A DNA stretch of 64,000 bases, from NCBI GenBank assembly GCA_018402205.1, contig JAGYIX010000003.1, positions 186,001 to 250,000 of the forward strand. The letters run 5' to 3'. The position numbers were made by a program, and so were the translations under genes. Below the pieces are notes generated by a model. That model was given only the letters and a program-made list of their open reading frames with translations, ran no database searches and had not been told where the DNA came from. This document shows positions 19,294 through 27,173 of this stretch, one piece after another. The stretch's first letter is position 1, and each line of letters starts with the position of its first letter. Source of the stretch: Flavobacteriaceae bacterium. Its GTDB lineage: Bacteria; Bacteroidota; Bacteroidia; Flavobacteriales; Flavobacteriaceae.

Positions 19294-19597
19294 ACCTAAC
19301 TATTTTTTGCGCCTAAAAGTAAAATGGGGCATTGAGTCTAACCTGCAATTGGCGCTGATTTTCATCGTTTTTGGCCTTACTGGGAGCGCGTCATCGAAAT
19401 TAGCTGGGCCTGTTATGGATTTATTCTCTCTGTCTAAAGAAAACATACACCCCTTTCTCTATTGGCCGCTTAGAATTGGGCTCATTTTTCCACTTTACCA
19501 GCTGCTGCTTGTGTTCTTCGGATTCCTTTTTGGTCAATTTAGGTTCTTTTGGAACTTCGAAAAAAAAATGCTCAGACGTTTAGGGGTAAAAATCTAA
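19286..19597 (+). CDS. DUF6787-like small membrane protein
   Basis: A 103-residue protein with two membrane segments (about 20-40, QLALIFIVFGLTGSA region, and 62-85, PLRIGLIFPLYQLLLVFFGF region) and a basic C-terminus FFWNFEKKMLRRLG. The motifs WGIESN, LAGPVMD and FFWNFEKKML match a conserved flavobacterial family that I recall as DUF6787; function is unknown. Its start overlaps serC by 8 nt. It converges on msrA with a 35-nt gap in which I see no terminator. Confidence 0.82.
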   Translation: MSKPNYFLRLKVKWGIESNLQLALIFIVFGLTGSASSKLAGPVMDLFSLSKENIHPFLYWPLRIGLIFPLYQLLLVFFGFLFGQFRFFWNFEKKMLRRLGVKI

Positions 19598-19632
19598 ACC
19601 CTTGTCATTTGCAGTCCACCCTTTTTGATCCC

Positions 19633-20172
19633 CTAGCTTAGGAGGTAAGAAGAGAACTGTTCTTTTAAATGGTTAAGTTTTGGAGAGATCACTATACTGC
19701 AATAGCGCTCATTGCTATTTCTCTCATAGTATTGATGGTGTTCGGGTTCTGCTTTGTAAAAGGCCTCAAACGACTTTATTTGGGTTACTATTTTTGAGTC
19801 GAATACAGCTTTTTCTTCAAGCTGCTTTATAAAAGAATCTACCATTTCTTTCTGCCCATTTTCGGTAAAAAAGATAGCACTTCTGTATTGGGTTCCGACA
19901 TCATAACCCTGTCTATTCAAGGTAGTAGGATCATGAGTTGCAAAGAATATGGCGAGTATAATCTCTAAAGAAATGATTGAAGTATCAAATACTACCTCTA
20001 CACATTCTGCATGGCCTGTGGTTCCGTTGCACACTTCGCGATAGCAAGGGTTTTTAACAAAACCACCTGCATACCCAGAATGCACCTCTAATACCCCTTT
20101 TACCTTAGAAAAGACGGCCTCGGTGCACCAGAAGCATCCGCCCGCCAAATAAATGGTTTGATTGCCGTTCAT
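19633..20172 (-). CDS. msrA: Peptide methionine (S)-S-oxide reductase
   Basis: MsrA reduces the S-form of methionine sulfoxide in proteins and free methionine. The 179-residue protein has the active site GGCFWC with catalytic Cys13, and the family motifs GYAGG, HAECVEVVFD, FFATHDPT, GTQYRSAIFF and AEPEHHQYYERN. There is no fused MsrB domain. I start at the ATG at 20172; the frame extends far upstream only across the divergent lolD-type gene. An exact -7 box lies 18 nt upstream. Confidence 0.95.
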   Translation of the reverse strand: MNGNQTIYLAGGCFWCTEAVFSKVKGVLEVHSGYAGGFVKNPCYREVCNGTTGHAECVEVVFDTSIISLEIILAIFFATHDPTTLNRQGYDVGTQYRSAIFFTENGQKEMVDSFIKQLEEKAVFDSKIVTQIKSFEAFYKAEPEHHQYYERNSNERYCSIVISPKLNHLKEQFSSYLLS

Positions 20173-20181
20173 TTTCTTTCG

Positions 20182-20198
20182 TACTTTGTGCAAAGTTA
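20182..20198. promoter_or_regulatory. Divergent promoter region of msrA and the lolD-type gene
   Basis: The minus strand reads TAACTTTG at 20191-20198, an exact -7 box for msrA. On the plus strand TACTTTG at 20182-20188 is one base short of the consensus. Together ACTTTG and CAAAGT form a 6-bp inverted repeat with a 2-nt centre, resembling the palindromic promoter at 17152-17167. Confidence 0.5.
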
Positions 20199-20209
20199 AC
20201 GGTTCATTA

Positions 20210-20872
20210 ATGGTTCTAAAAGCGTCACATGTATTTAAGACAAAACAAAATGTGCGCATTTTAGAAGACGTTAGTTTAGAGGTGATGCCGGCAGAAATCG
20301 TGGCCATTACCGGCCCGTCAGGTGCAGGAAAAACTACATTGCTAAATATATTAGGAACTTTAGAGTCTCCCGATGTACATACACAGACTGGCCTTTGGCT
20401 TGAAGAGCGCTCTTTACTGCATTTGCCAGATAATTCATTAGCGAAAATTCGCAATCATTCTATAGGTTTTGTATTTCAACACCATGGTCTTTTAACCGAG
20501 TTCAATGCCCTTGAAAACGTTCTTCTACCAGGTATGATTGCTAAAAAAGAGACAAAAGAACTCAACGAGCACGCGCTCTACCTCTTAGATCGCCTCGGAT
20601 TATCGCAACGCAAGTTGCACAAACCCCAAGCGCTATCTGGAGGAGAACAACAAAGAGTAGCTGTTGCTAGAGCTTTAATCAACCATCCAAAAATTGTTCT
20701 TGCCGATGAGCCTAGTGGAAATCTAGATAGTCCAAACGCACGACAGCTCCACGATCTTTTTCATGAATTAGTCGAAACTTTGAAGTGTGCATTTATTGTC
20801 GTTACCCATAACACTGAGCTTGCCAAAAATGCTCATCGTATTTTAAAGCTTCAAGATGGAAAAATGGTGTAG
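20210..20872 (+). CDS. lolD: LolD-like ABC transporter ATP-binding protein
   Basis: A 220-residue ATPase of the MacB/LolD class, which drives transfer of lipoproteins out of the inner membrane together with LolC/E-type permeases. It shows the Walker A GPSGAGKTTLL (about 35-45), a Q-loop in FVFQHHGLLTEFNA, the signature LSGGEQQRVAVARAL, Walker B IVLADEPSG and the H-loop VVTHNTEL. No permease gene is adjacent, which is common for Bacteroidota lolD. The ATG at 20210 is used rather than an upstream TTG inside the promoter. It overlaps the next gene by 17 nt. Confidence 0.85.
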   Translation: MVLKASHVFKTKQNVRILEDVSLEVMPAEIVAITGPSGAGKTTLLNILGTLESPDVHTQTGLWLEERSLLHLPDNSLAKIRNHSIGFVFQHHGLLTEFNALENVLLPGMIAKKETKELNEHALYLLDRLGLSQRKLHKPQALSGGEQQRVAVARALINHPKIVLADEPSGNLDSPNARQLHDLFHELVETLKCAFIVVTHNTELAKNAHRILKLQDGKMV

Positions 20873-21632
20873 CGCTGAGCTTAAGTCATTCCTCGATGAA
20901 AAGGCAGAGCAGTATGAAACTCCCACTTTTTTGGACTCTGATCCACTTGGTCTTCTTCATGAGTTCACTAATCCGTTAGATCAAGAAATTTTAGGCTTAC
21001 TTATAGCCACTATAGCTTGGGGTAACCGATCGGCTATTATTAAAAGTGGGCAGAATCTCATTCATAGGCTAGACCAAAACCCCTATGCGGTAATTTCTAA
21101 TGCCTCTTCCAAAGAAATCAATGATCTAGCAAAAGGTTTTGTGCATAGAACCTTTAACGCTGATGATTTAATCTTTTTTTGCACAAGTCTTCAACGCTTT
21201 TATAAGAACCACAAGAGCTTAGAGCACCTTTTCTTTGGCCAAACAGACAGTGTTCATAAAGGAATAGGTGCGTTGCGCACATTTTTTTTGCAAACTCCGC
21301 ACCATTATCGAAGTCGCAAGCACTTGGCTGATATTTCTAAAAATAGCGCAGCCAAAAGACTTAATCTGTATTTGAGGTGGATGGTGAGAGATGCCAAAAA
21401 AGGCGTTGATTTAGGAATTTGGAAGCACCTATCTGCTTCTCAGCTTTCTTGCCCTCTAGATGTGCATTCTGGCCGAGTAGCTCGTTCACTAGGGCTATTA
21501 AAAAGAAAACAAAATGACCAAAAGGCCCTAGCAGAACTAGATGAGGTGCTTAGAAAATTAGACTCTAACGACCCTGTAAAATACGATTTCGCACTTTTTG
21601 GGATTGGTGCTTATGAATTTGTAAGTTTGTAG
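20856..21632 (+). CDS. TIGR02757-type conserved protein
   Basis: A 258-residue protein that matches the Bacteroidota family TIGR02757: LKSFLDEKAEQY, DPLGLLHEF, LLIATIAWGNR, GFVHRTFNADDLIFF, LYLRWMVRD, CPLDVHSGRVARSLGLL and DPVKYDFALFGIGA. The HhH-like C-terminal part resembles DNA-glycosylase folds, but no catalytic assignment is possible from sequence. Its start lies 17 nt inside the lolD-type gene, which implies co-translation. Confidence 0.87.
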   Translation: MEKWCSAELKSFLDEKAEQYETPTFLDSDPLGLLHEFTNPLDQEILGLLIATIAWGNRSAIIKSGQNLIHRLDQNPYAVISNASSKEINDLAKGFVHRTFNADDLIFFCTSLQRFYKNHKSLEHLFFGQTDSVHKGIGALRTFFLQTPHHYRSRKHLADISKNSAAKRLNLYLRWMVRDAKKGVDLGIWKHLSASQLSCPLDVHSGRVARSLGLLKRKQNDQKALAELDEVLRKLDSNDPVKYDFALFGIGAYEFVSL

Positions 21633-21642
21633 GATTTATTTT

Positions 21643-22893
21643 TTGAACGTGAACACGCTACTACAATCGGTCACCCTGCACGAGAAAGCCCACCCACTTC
21701 ACAATAAGATTGTAGATATTCGTATTAGTCAGGGAGTCATTACACATATTGGAGAGCAATTAAAAATAGAGGCGTCTGATTCCGTGATACCCCTTGATGG
21801 CACCTATGTCTCCTACGGCTGGTTTGACCCAGAGGTAAGCTTCAGTCAGCCAGGATATGAGCACAAGGGCTTACTAGAGAACGATTTAAACGAAGCGGCC
21901 CTAATGGGCATGGCTTCTGTTGGCCTAATGAGCAACACCCTTCCGCACCCCGACAGTGGAAGTGCACTATCTTTTTACAAAGGGTTTTCTACTCATCCGG
22001 TTTCTTTACATCCATTCGGGTGTTTAACCCTAAAGAATAAAGGAGAAGAACTTGCCGAGTTGTACGATCTATTCGATCAAGGAGCACTTGCCTTTTACGA
22101 TTATAAAAAACCTATTCTTGAGGCTAACCTAATGAAATTGGCTTTACAATACAGTCAAAATTTTGGTGGCAGGCTTGCTGTATTTTGTCAAGACCCCTCA
22201 CTGAGTAAAGGAGGCCAGGTCAGAGAAAGTGCTTCGACTATCAGTTTGGGTCTTAAGGCTATACCAGACTTGAGTGAAGAGTTAGCCGTGCAACAAAGTA
22301 TTGCGCTATTGCGCTATGCCGGCGGAAAGTTGCATTTATGCGGCATATCAAGTCGTGCATCTATAGCGCTTATTAAACAAGCTAAAAAAGAGGGGCTAGA
22401 CCTGAGTTGTAGCGTAAGCATTGGGCTGCTTTATTTTGATGAAGAAGTTCTTCAAAATTTTGATTCTCGCTATAAAACGCTTCCTGGTTTAACCGATTCT
22501 ACCCACAGAAAAGCACTTATAGAGGCTGTAAAATCAGGGATAATCGATTACGTGACGGCTGATCATCAAAATGTTTCTTCAGAAGAAAAAGACACCGAAT
22601 TTTCGGAGGCGTCTTTTGGAAATCGTACGCTTTCGGCTCTTTTTCCGGCACTTTGCTCCATCTTTGGAGCAGTTGAGGCCTCAGATCTTCTAAAACGGGC
22701 TTACCAGACCTACGGACTAGGAAATGTTGAAATAAAAGAACAAAGTCAAGCACATTTGTCTTTTTACAAACCCCTTGACCATACAGTTATCGAAAAAGAA
22801 CCTCAGACTCATTTATTCCATGGCGTTTCATTCTCTTATCGCGGCATAGGCATTTTTGCAAATAATCAATTAGTACTTTCTACAGCACCTTAA
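21643..22893 (+). CDS. Dihydroorotase homologue lacking the metal ligands
   Basis: A 416-residue amidohydrolase-fold protein annotated in relatives as dihydroorotase. Where the enzyme has DxHVHxRDPG, this protein reads DPEVSFSQPG; HCED is replaced by FCQD, and the later histidine motif by LHLCGISS. Only the aspartate region (TADHQN) is kept. It is therefore probably not an active metal dihydroorotase, and may be a structural or regulatory partner, like the inactive chains known to pair with aspartate transcarbamoylase. The start is TTG at 21643 or GTG at 21649. It follows the TIGR02757 gene by 10 nt and precedes an esterase by 3 nt. Confidence 0.78.
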   Translation: MNVNTLLQSVTLHEKAHPLHNKIVDIRISQGVITHIGEQLKIEASDSVIPLDGTYVSYGWFDPEVSFSQPGYEHKGLLENDLNEAALMGMASVGLMSNTLPHPDSGSALSFYKGFSTHPVSLHPFGCLTLKNKGEELAELYDLFDQGALAFYDYKKPILEANLMKLALQYSQNFGGRLAVFCQDPSLSKGGQVRESASTISLGLKAIPDLSEELAVQQSIALLRYAGGKLHLCGISSRASIALIKQAKKEGLDLSCSVSIGLLYFDEEVLQNFDSRYKTLPGLTDSTHRKALIEAVKSGIIDYVTADHQNVSSEEKDTEFSEASFGNRTLSALFPALCSIFGAVEASDLLKRAYQTYGLGNVEIKEQSQAHLSFYKPLDHTVIEKEPQTHLFHGVSFSYRGIGIFANNQLVLSTAP

Positions 22894-22896
22894 TTT

Positions 22897-23520
22897 ATGT
22901 CTCTAGAACACCTCTACCGTGCACCAAAAGAGCAAAGTAGCAAAGCTTTATTTTTGATTCACGGTTATGGCAGCTCTGCAGAAGACCTCTTTCAGTTTGC
23001 TACGCATCTACCGTTTGATTATCATATTTTCTCTTTTAAAGCCCCTTTAACATTAGCTGCTGACCAGTATGCTTGGTATGCCATCCATTTTGATGAAGAT
23101 CAAAATAAATTCAACGATTTAGTGCAAGCTAGAGACTCCTTAGAGCTTATTAAATCAAGCATTGACGAACTTCGACATACCCATAATCTAACTCAACTAG
23201 CTTTGATGGGTTTTAGCCAGGGCAGTATTTTAAGTATGGCTTTGGCACTTAACTATCCAAATTTTTTTAAGGCGGTTATCGGTCTAAGCGGCTACTTAAA
23301 CAAAGAACTGCTTATTGAAAATATCCCCCACCCCTCTAGCACTCGATTTTTTATTTCGCACGGAAAAGAGGACGCGGTAATTCCCTTTACATGGGCGATC
23401 GAATCGATGCATTTTTTTAGAGAACAAGGGTTAGATGCGTCTTGGCACGAATACCCCTCAGGGCATACGGTGTCTTACGACAACTTTAAAGACCTGCTGC
23501 ACTTTATAGAAAAGCTCTAG
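22897..23520 (+). CDS. Phospholipase/carboxylesterase-type alpha/beta hydrolase
   Basis: A 207-residue cytosolic serine hydrolase of the AB hydrolase 2 (YpfH/carboxylesterase) group. The oxyanion region is FLIHGYGSSAEDL, the nucleophile Ser108 is in GFSQGS, and Asp159 (HGKEDAVIP) and His190 (SGHTVS) complete the triad. Short-chain esters or lysophospholipids are typical substrates, but the natural one is unknown. It is the last gene of the run beginning at the lolD-type gene and overlaps the convergent small gene by 4 nt. Confidence 0.9.
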   Translation: MSLEHLYRAPKEQSSKALFLIHGYGSSAEDLFQFATHLPFDYHIFSFKAPLTLAADQYAWYAIHFDEDQNKFNDLVQARDSLELIKSSIDELRHTHNLTQLALMGFSQGSILSMALALNYPNFFKAVIGLSGYLNKELLIENIPHPSSTRFFISHGKEDAVIPFTWAIESMHFFREQGLDASWHEYPSGHTVSYDNFKDLLHFIEKL

Positions 23521-23702
23521 CGCTGATTAGGTATCAATACCTTTAAAGAATCAATAGTTCGATTTAACGAATCTATCTCTCGCTTCTGCTGTTGTGTTTT
23601 GGTTATTAACACAGTAAAGGTTCGATTAGAGTTAACCAATTGATAGAGCAAAATAAGAGCAGTAAATACGAATAAATAGGTAAAAATCGAACGTTTAAGC
23701 AT
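23517..23702 (-). CDS. Small single-pass membrane protein with coiled coil
   Basis: A 61-residue protein: one transmembrane helix (about 6-24, IFTYLFVFTALILLYQLV) followed by a heptad-like stretch (KTQQQKREIDSLNRTIDSLK). It begins 2 nt after the stop of the metallo-beta-lactamase-fold gene, so it is probably co-transcribed and translated with it. Its shape is like small FtsL/FtsB-type or anchor proteins, but no family is recognised. Codon use and the tight spacing support that it is real. Confidence 0.68.
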   Translation of the reverse strand: MLKRSIFTYLFVFTALILLYQLVNSNRTFTVLITKTQQQKREIDSLNRTIDSLKVLIPNQR

Positions 23703-23704
23703 AG

Positions 23705-24475
23705 TTAAAGAGTGACGGTTAATTGGTCATAGGCCAAAAACATAGTCTCAGGAAGCTTTCGTTGCACCTCTTCATGAAAACCAAGTGTATGACTGATATG
23801 CGTAAAATAAGTTTTTTGAGCCTTTAGGGTACGGGAGAGTTCTATAGCCTCATTTAAAGAAAGGTGTGAATGATGGGGCTCCTCTCTTAGCGCATTTACC
23901 ACCAAAACCTTACAGTTCATGAGTAAAGACATTTGCTCTTCGGTAATGGTTTTAATATCCGTTACATAAGCTAAGTCTCCAAATCTAAATCCAGTAACTG
24001 GCATTCCTGCATGATCTACTTCAATAGGCAAAACCGAAAGGTCATTTATCGTAAAAGGTTGATTTCGTTCAATTAAATGCTCGGTTATTTCAGGAATTCC
24101 AGGGTAGGTAAAAGAGTTGTCAAATATATAGTCAAAGCGTTTCGCCAAGGCGCTAAAAACGCGAGACGTAGCATAAAAATGGATATCTCCTTGCCTAAAA
24201 AAGAAAGGACGAATATCATCAAGCCCCATGGTATGATCGGCGTGTTCATGGGTAATAAGAATTGCATCTAGCCGGTCAATAGGATTGCGAAGCAATTGTT
24301 GCCTAAAGTCTGGACCACAATCAACGATCAGCTTACCCTTTGGCCAAGTAAGAAGTACCGAACTTCTTAGTCTTTGATCCTTTGGGTCACTGCTTTTGCA
24401 AACAGGATGTTCACTTCCGATAACGGGTATACCCTGAGAAGTTCCCGTGCCTAAAAAGGTTAATGCTAAGTTCAT
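23705..24475 (-). CDS. Metallo-beta-lactamase-fold hydrolase (PhnP-like)
   Basis: A 256-residue metallohydrolase. LGTGTSQGIPVIG at the start and the metal motif THEHADHTMGLDD (HxHxDH) are complete; further ligands are in VDHAGMP and YFTHISHTLGFHEE. This pattern is that of the PhnP-like cyclic phosphodiesterase group rather than beta-lactamases or RNase Z. No phosphonate genes are near, so a housekeeping phosphodiesterase role is more likely. It is divergent from the large unknown gene at 24556 and is followed by a small membrane protein. Confidence 0.9.
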   Translation of the reverse strand: MNLALTFLGTGTSQGIPVIGSEHPVCKSSDPKDQRLRSSVLLTWPKGKLIVDCGPDFRQQLLRNPIDRLDAILITHEHADHTMGLDDIRPFFFRQGDIHFYATSRVFSALAKRFDYIFDNSFTYPGIPEITEHLIERNQPFTINDLSVLPIEVDHAGMPVTGFRFGDLAYVTDIKTITEEQMSLLMNCKVLVVNALREEPHHSHLSLNEAIELSRTLKAQKTYFTHISHTLGFHEEVQRKLPETMFLAYDQLTVTL

Positions 24476-24525
24476 TTATAGGTTAAAAATAGGTGTTTTG
24501 CTGAGACTTAAGAGGTCATAACACT

Positions 24526-24533
24526 TACCTTTG
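24526..24533 (+). promoter_or_regulatory. Putative -7 box (TACCTTTG) for the 495-residue unknown protein
   Basis: An exact TAnnTTTG match 22 nt upstream of the ATG at 24556. A TTG at 24498-24500 could serve as -33 element, although the 25-nt spacing is longer than usual. Confidence 0.55.
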
Positions 24534-24555
24534 TTAACGTATTAGAAGTGCACCC

Positions 24556-26043
24556 ATGAGTAAAATTGTTTTTAGAGAAACGGAATACGAAGTAGTACCC
24601 TCTATTCAAGACAAAACCCTTCGCATAAACCTCAATAAGAATATCTACGGATCTTTCGCAGAAATTGGCGCGGGTCAAGAAACTGCGCGGCATTTTTTTA
24701 GAGCCGGAGGAGCCTCAGGAACCATTGCAAAAGCGATGAGTGCCTACGACAAGTCTTTTAGTGACGCAGTCTACGGGCGAGAAGAAGACGGACGCTACGT
24801 GGCCGAATCAAGATTGAATAAAATGCTCCAACATGAAACGAATTTACTCGAAGAGCGCATTGATCGATCTAATAACCCTGAGTATCGCTTTTTCACTTAC
24901 GCTAATACCGTAGCAACCATCGACTTCTCTAAGCGTTTCAAGGGGCACGGCTGGCTGGGAATACAATTTCAATTAGAGCCTGATCAAAAGGAATATAATC
25001 GCATAGTGCTGCACGTGCGATTTAAGCAAACTGAAGCACGCCTTCAACAAGAAACCTGCGGTATCGTAGGGGTCAATTTAATCTATGGTGCTTTTTACAA
25101 GAATCATCAGCCGAACAAGTTACTCAGATACCTTTACGACCACATTGACAAAGACACCTTAGAAATTGATATGATTAATTTCTCGGGGCCTCACTTTAAA
25201 GAGGTAGACAATCGATTAATGAGTCTTCAGCTCATTAAAAACGATATGACCGAGGCAGTAATGTTCGGGCCTGATGGCAATAATATTTTACCTGCAGCTT
25301 TACTTTATAAAAAGAATATTCTAGCCTTAAGAGGAAGTTTTCGCCCAGTCACCAAGATCAATATCGACATGCTCGATAAGTCACAGCAGTTATTTTGCAA
25401 TACGACAAAAGTGACTAAATCAAATACCGAAATTATTTTTGAGATCACCTTAGAGAACTTAAAAGCGCACGGAGATATAGACGAGAATGATTTTCTTGCT
25501 CGAGTCGATTTGTTAGGGTCTTTGGGTCATATCGTGATGATCTCTAAGTTTAAGGAGTATTACAAGCTCGTGGAGTATTTCGATAAGTATACCAAGAGTA
25601 AAATTGCTCTGAGCATGGGGGTCAACAGCCTTGTGGATATTTTTGACGATAAATACTATCGCCATCTCAGCGGTGGCATACTAGAGGCTTTCGGTAAATT
25701 GTTTTTTAAAAATGTACTGGTTTATTTGTACCCTATGAAAGATCCGAATACTGGAGAAATCATCAATAGCGATAACTTAATGGTTAGCGAACAGATGAAA
25801 GATCTTTATAAATTCTTTAAACGCAATCAAAAGGTAAAAGATATCCAAGACTACGACGAATCTTATCTATCTATTTTTTCTAGAGAAGTATTACAAATGA
25901 TTGCCAGTGAAACTCCAGGATGGGAAGAGATGCTTCCTGAAGGAATTGCCGAAATTATCAAAGAGAAAAAACTCTTCAAAGACACCCAAGTAGCCGATAA
26001 TGCATTCCCCTATAAAAATATTTTACCCAATCAGCTCCAGTAA
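24556..26043 (+). CDS. Large conserved cytosolic protein of unknown function
   Basis: A 495-residue soluble protein without signal peptide or membrane segment. The N-terminal part carries FAEIGAGQETARHFFRAGGASGTIAKAMS, followed by ISYDK-like and FFTYANTVATIDFSKRF segments; these are strongly conserved in Bacteroidota relatives as I remember them. Some relatives carry labels such as TonB receptor or nicotinate-nucleotide adenylyltransferase; I see neither a barrel nor a HxGH motif. The middle has LVGVNLIYGA-like and LEIDMINFSGP segments. No function can be given. It has its own promoter, is transcribed alone and overlaps bcp by 21 nt at the 3' end. Confidence 0.8.
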   Translation: MSKIVFRETEYEVVPSIQDKTLRINLNKNIYGSFAEIGAGQETARHFFRAGGASGTIAKAMSAYDKSFSDAVYGREEDGRYVAESRLNKMLQHETNLLEERIDRSNNPEYRFFTYANTVATIDFSKRFKGHGWLGIQFQLEPDQKEYNRIVLHVRFKQTEARLQQETCGIVGVNLIYGAFYKNHQPNKLLRYLYDHIDKDTLEIDMINFSGPHFKEVDNRLMSLQLIKNDMTEAVMFGPDGNNILPAALLYKKNILALRGSFRPVTKINIDMLDKSQQLFCNTTKVTKSNTEIIFEITLENLKAHGDIDENDFLARVDLLGSLGHIVMISKFKEYYKLVEYFDKYTKSKIALSMGVNSLVDIFDDKYYRHLSGGILEAFGKLFFKNVLVYLYPMKDPNTGEIINSDNLMVSEQMKDLYKFFKRNQKVKDIQDYDESYLSIFSREVLQMIASETPGWEEMLPEGIAEIIKEKKLFKDTQVADNAFPYKNILPNQLQ

Positions 26044-26484
26044 TTGATTTGCGTGATCTTTTGTGTTTACCTTATCAATCACATGAGTGATAATGCCTTC
26101 TGCGTTGATTACAAATGTGGTTCGATGTAAGCCATCGTATTCTTTGCCCATAAACTTTTTCGGTCCCCAAACACCAAATCCCTTGATCAATTGATGTTCA
26201 GTATCTGCAAGCAGCGGGTATTGAAACTGATACTTTTCTTTAAAGGCTAATTGTTTCTTAGGATTATCTTCACTAACTCCAAAAATTTCATACCCCTTAT
26301 CCTTTAACAGAAGATATCCATCTCGTAAACTACATGCTTCAGCCGTACATCCTGGAGTACTTGCCCTGGGATAGAAGAAAACAATATATGGGCTGCCTTT
26401 TAGCGCTTCACTTGTTCGCGGGTTTGAAGATTCATCTACTACTGAAAATTCGGGAGCTTTATCTCCAACTTTGAGCATATTCAT
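26023..26484 (-). CDS. bcp: Thioredoxin-dependent peroxiredoxin (BCP/PrxQ type)
   Basis: A 153-residue cytosolic peroxidase reducing hydrogen peroxide and alkyl peroxides. The peroxidatic Cys46 lies in STPGCTAEAC and Cys51, five residues on, is the resolving cysteine of the PrxQ type. FFYPRASTPG and GVWGPKKFMGKEYDG are typical. I start at the ATG at 26484 (MNMLKVGDKAPEF); an ATG at 26478 is also possible and the longer open frame upstream crosses the nth promoter. It is divergent from nth. Confidence 0.94.
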   Translation of the reverse strand: MNMLKVGDKAPEFSVVDESSNPRTSEALKGSPYIVFFYPRASTPGCTAEACSLRDGYLLLKDKGYEIFGVSEDNPKKQLAFKEKYQFQYPLLADTEHQLIKGFGVWGPKKFMGKEYDGLHRTTFVINAEGIITHVIDKVNTKDHANQLLELIG

Positions 26485-26487
26485 ACC

Positions 26488-26495
26488 TATTTTTG
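26488..26495 (+). promoter_or_regulatory. Putative -7 box (TATTTTTG) for nth-uvrA
   Basis: An exact TAnnTTTG match 15 nt upstream of the nth ATG, in the 26-nt gap between the divergent bcp and nth genes. Confidence 0.55.
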
Positions 26496-26510
26496 TTTTA
26501 AAGTTACAAA

Positions 26511-27173
26511 ATGATAAAGAGTGAAAAGGTATCTTTCTGTATAGATACATTGGAAAAACTATACCCAGAGATTCCCGTGCCTCTAGACCACAAAGACCCT
26601 TACACGCTTTTGATAGCCGTACTCTTATCTGCCCAAAGCACCGATGTGCGCGTCAATCAAATCACCCCAAAACTCTTTGCCATAGCTGACAATCCATACG
26701 ATATGCTTTCACTCAGCGAGCAACAAATTCGGGAAATCATCAAACCAGTAGGCCTCTCCCCTATGAAAGCTAAAGGAATTTATGGTCTATCCAGAATATT
26801 AGTAGAAAAGTATAAGGGCGAAGTACCCAAAACTATTGAAGAACTTGAGCAATTTCCTGCTGTAGGTCATAAAACCGCTAGCGTTGTAGTTTCTCAAGCC
26901 TTTGGCATACCTGCTTTTCCTGTTGACACTCACATACATCGCCTTATGTATCGCTGGGGTTTTTCATCGGGTAAAAACGTGGTTCAGACTGAGCGCGATG
27001 CCAAGCGCTTATTCCCCAAAGAAAAATGGAATACGCTTCACCTTCAAATTATATGGTACGGAAGAGAGTATTCTCCTGCCCGGGGGTGGACATTAGATAG
27101 CGATATTATTACACAAACTATAGGGCGTAAATCAGTGATTGATGCTTACAACAAAAAGATGGGCCGCCGGTGA
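26511..27173 (+). CDS. nth: Endonuclease III-type DNA glycosylase without the iron-sulfur motif
   Basis: Nth removes oxidised pyrimidines and nicks the abasic site in base excision repair. The 220-residue protein has the helix-hairpin-helix with catalytic Lys121 (FPAVGHKTAS) and Asp139 (VDTHIHR). The C-terminal loop that in E. coli holds four cluster cysteines reads YGREYSPARGWTLDSDI and has none; the protein has a single cysteine, near the N-terminus. It should therefore fold without a [4Fe-4S] cluster. The TGA overlaps the uvrA GTG by 4 nt, so the two repair genes form an operon. Confidence 0.93.
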   Translation: MIKSEKVSFCIDTLEKLYPEIPVPLDHKDPYTLLIAVLLSAQSTDVRVNQITPKLFAIADNPYDMLSLSEQQIREIIKPVGLSPMKAKGIYGLSRILVEKYKGEVPKTIEELEQFPAVGHKTASVVVSQAFGIPAFPVDTHIHRLMYRWGFSSGKNVVQTERDAKRLFPKEKWNTLHLQIIWYGREYSPARGWTLDSDIITQTIGRKSVIDAYNKKMGRR

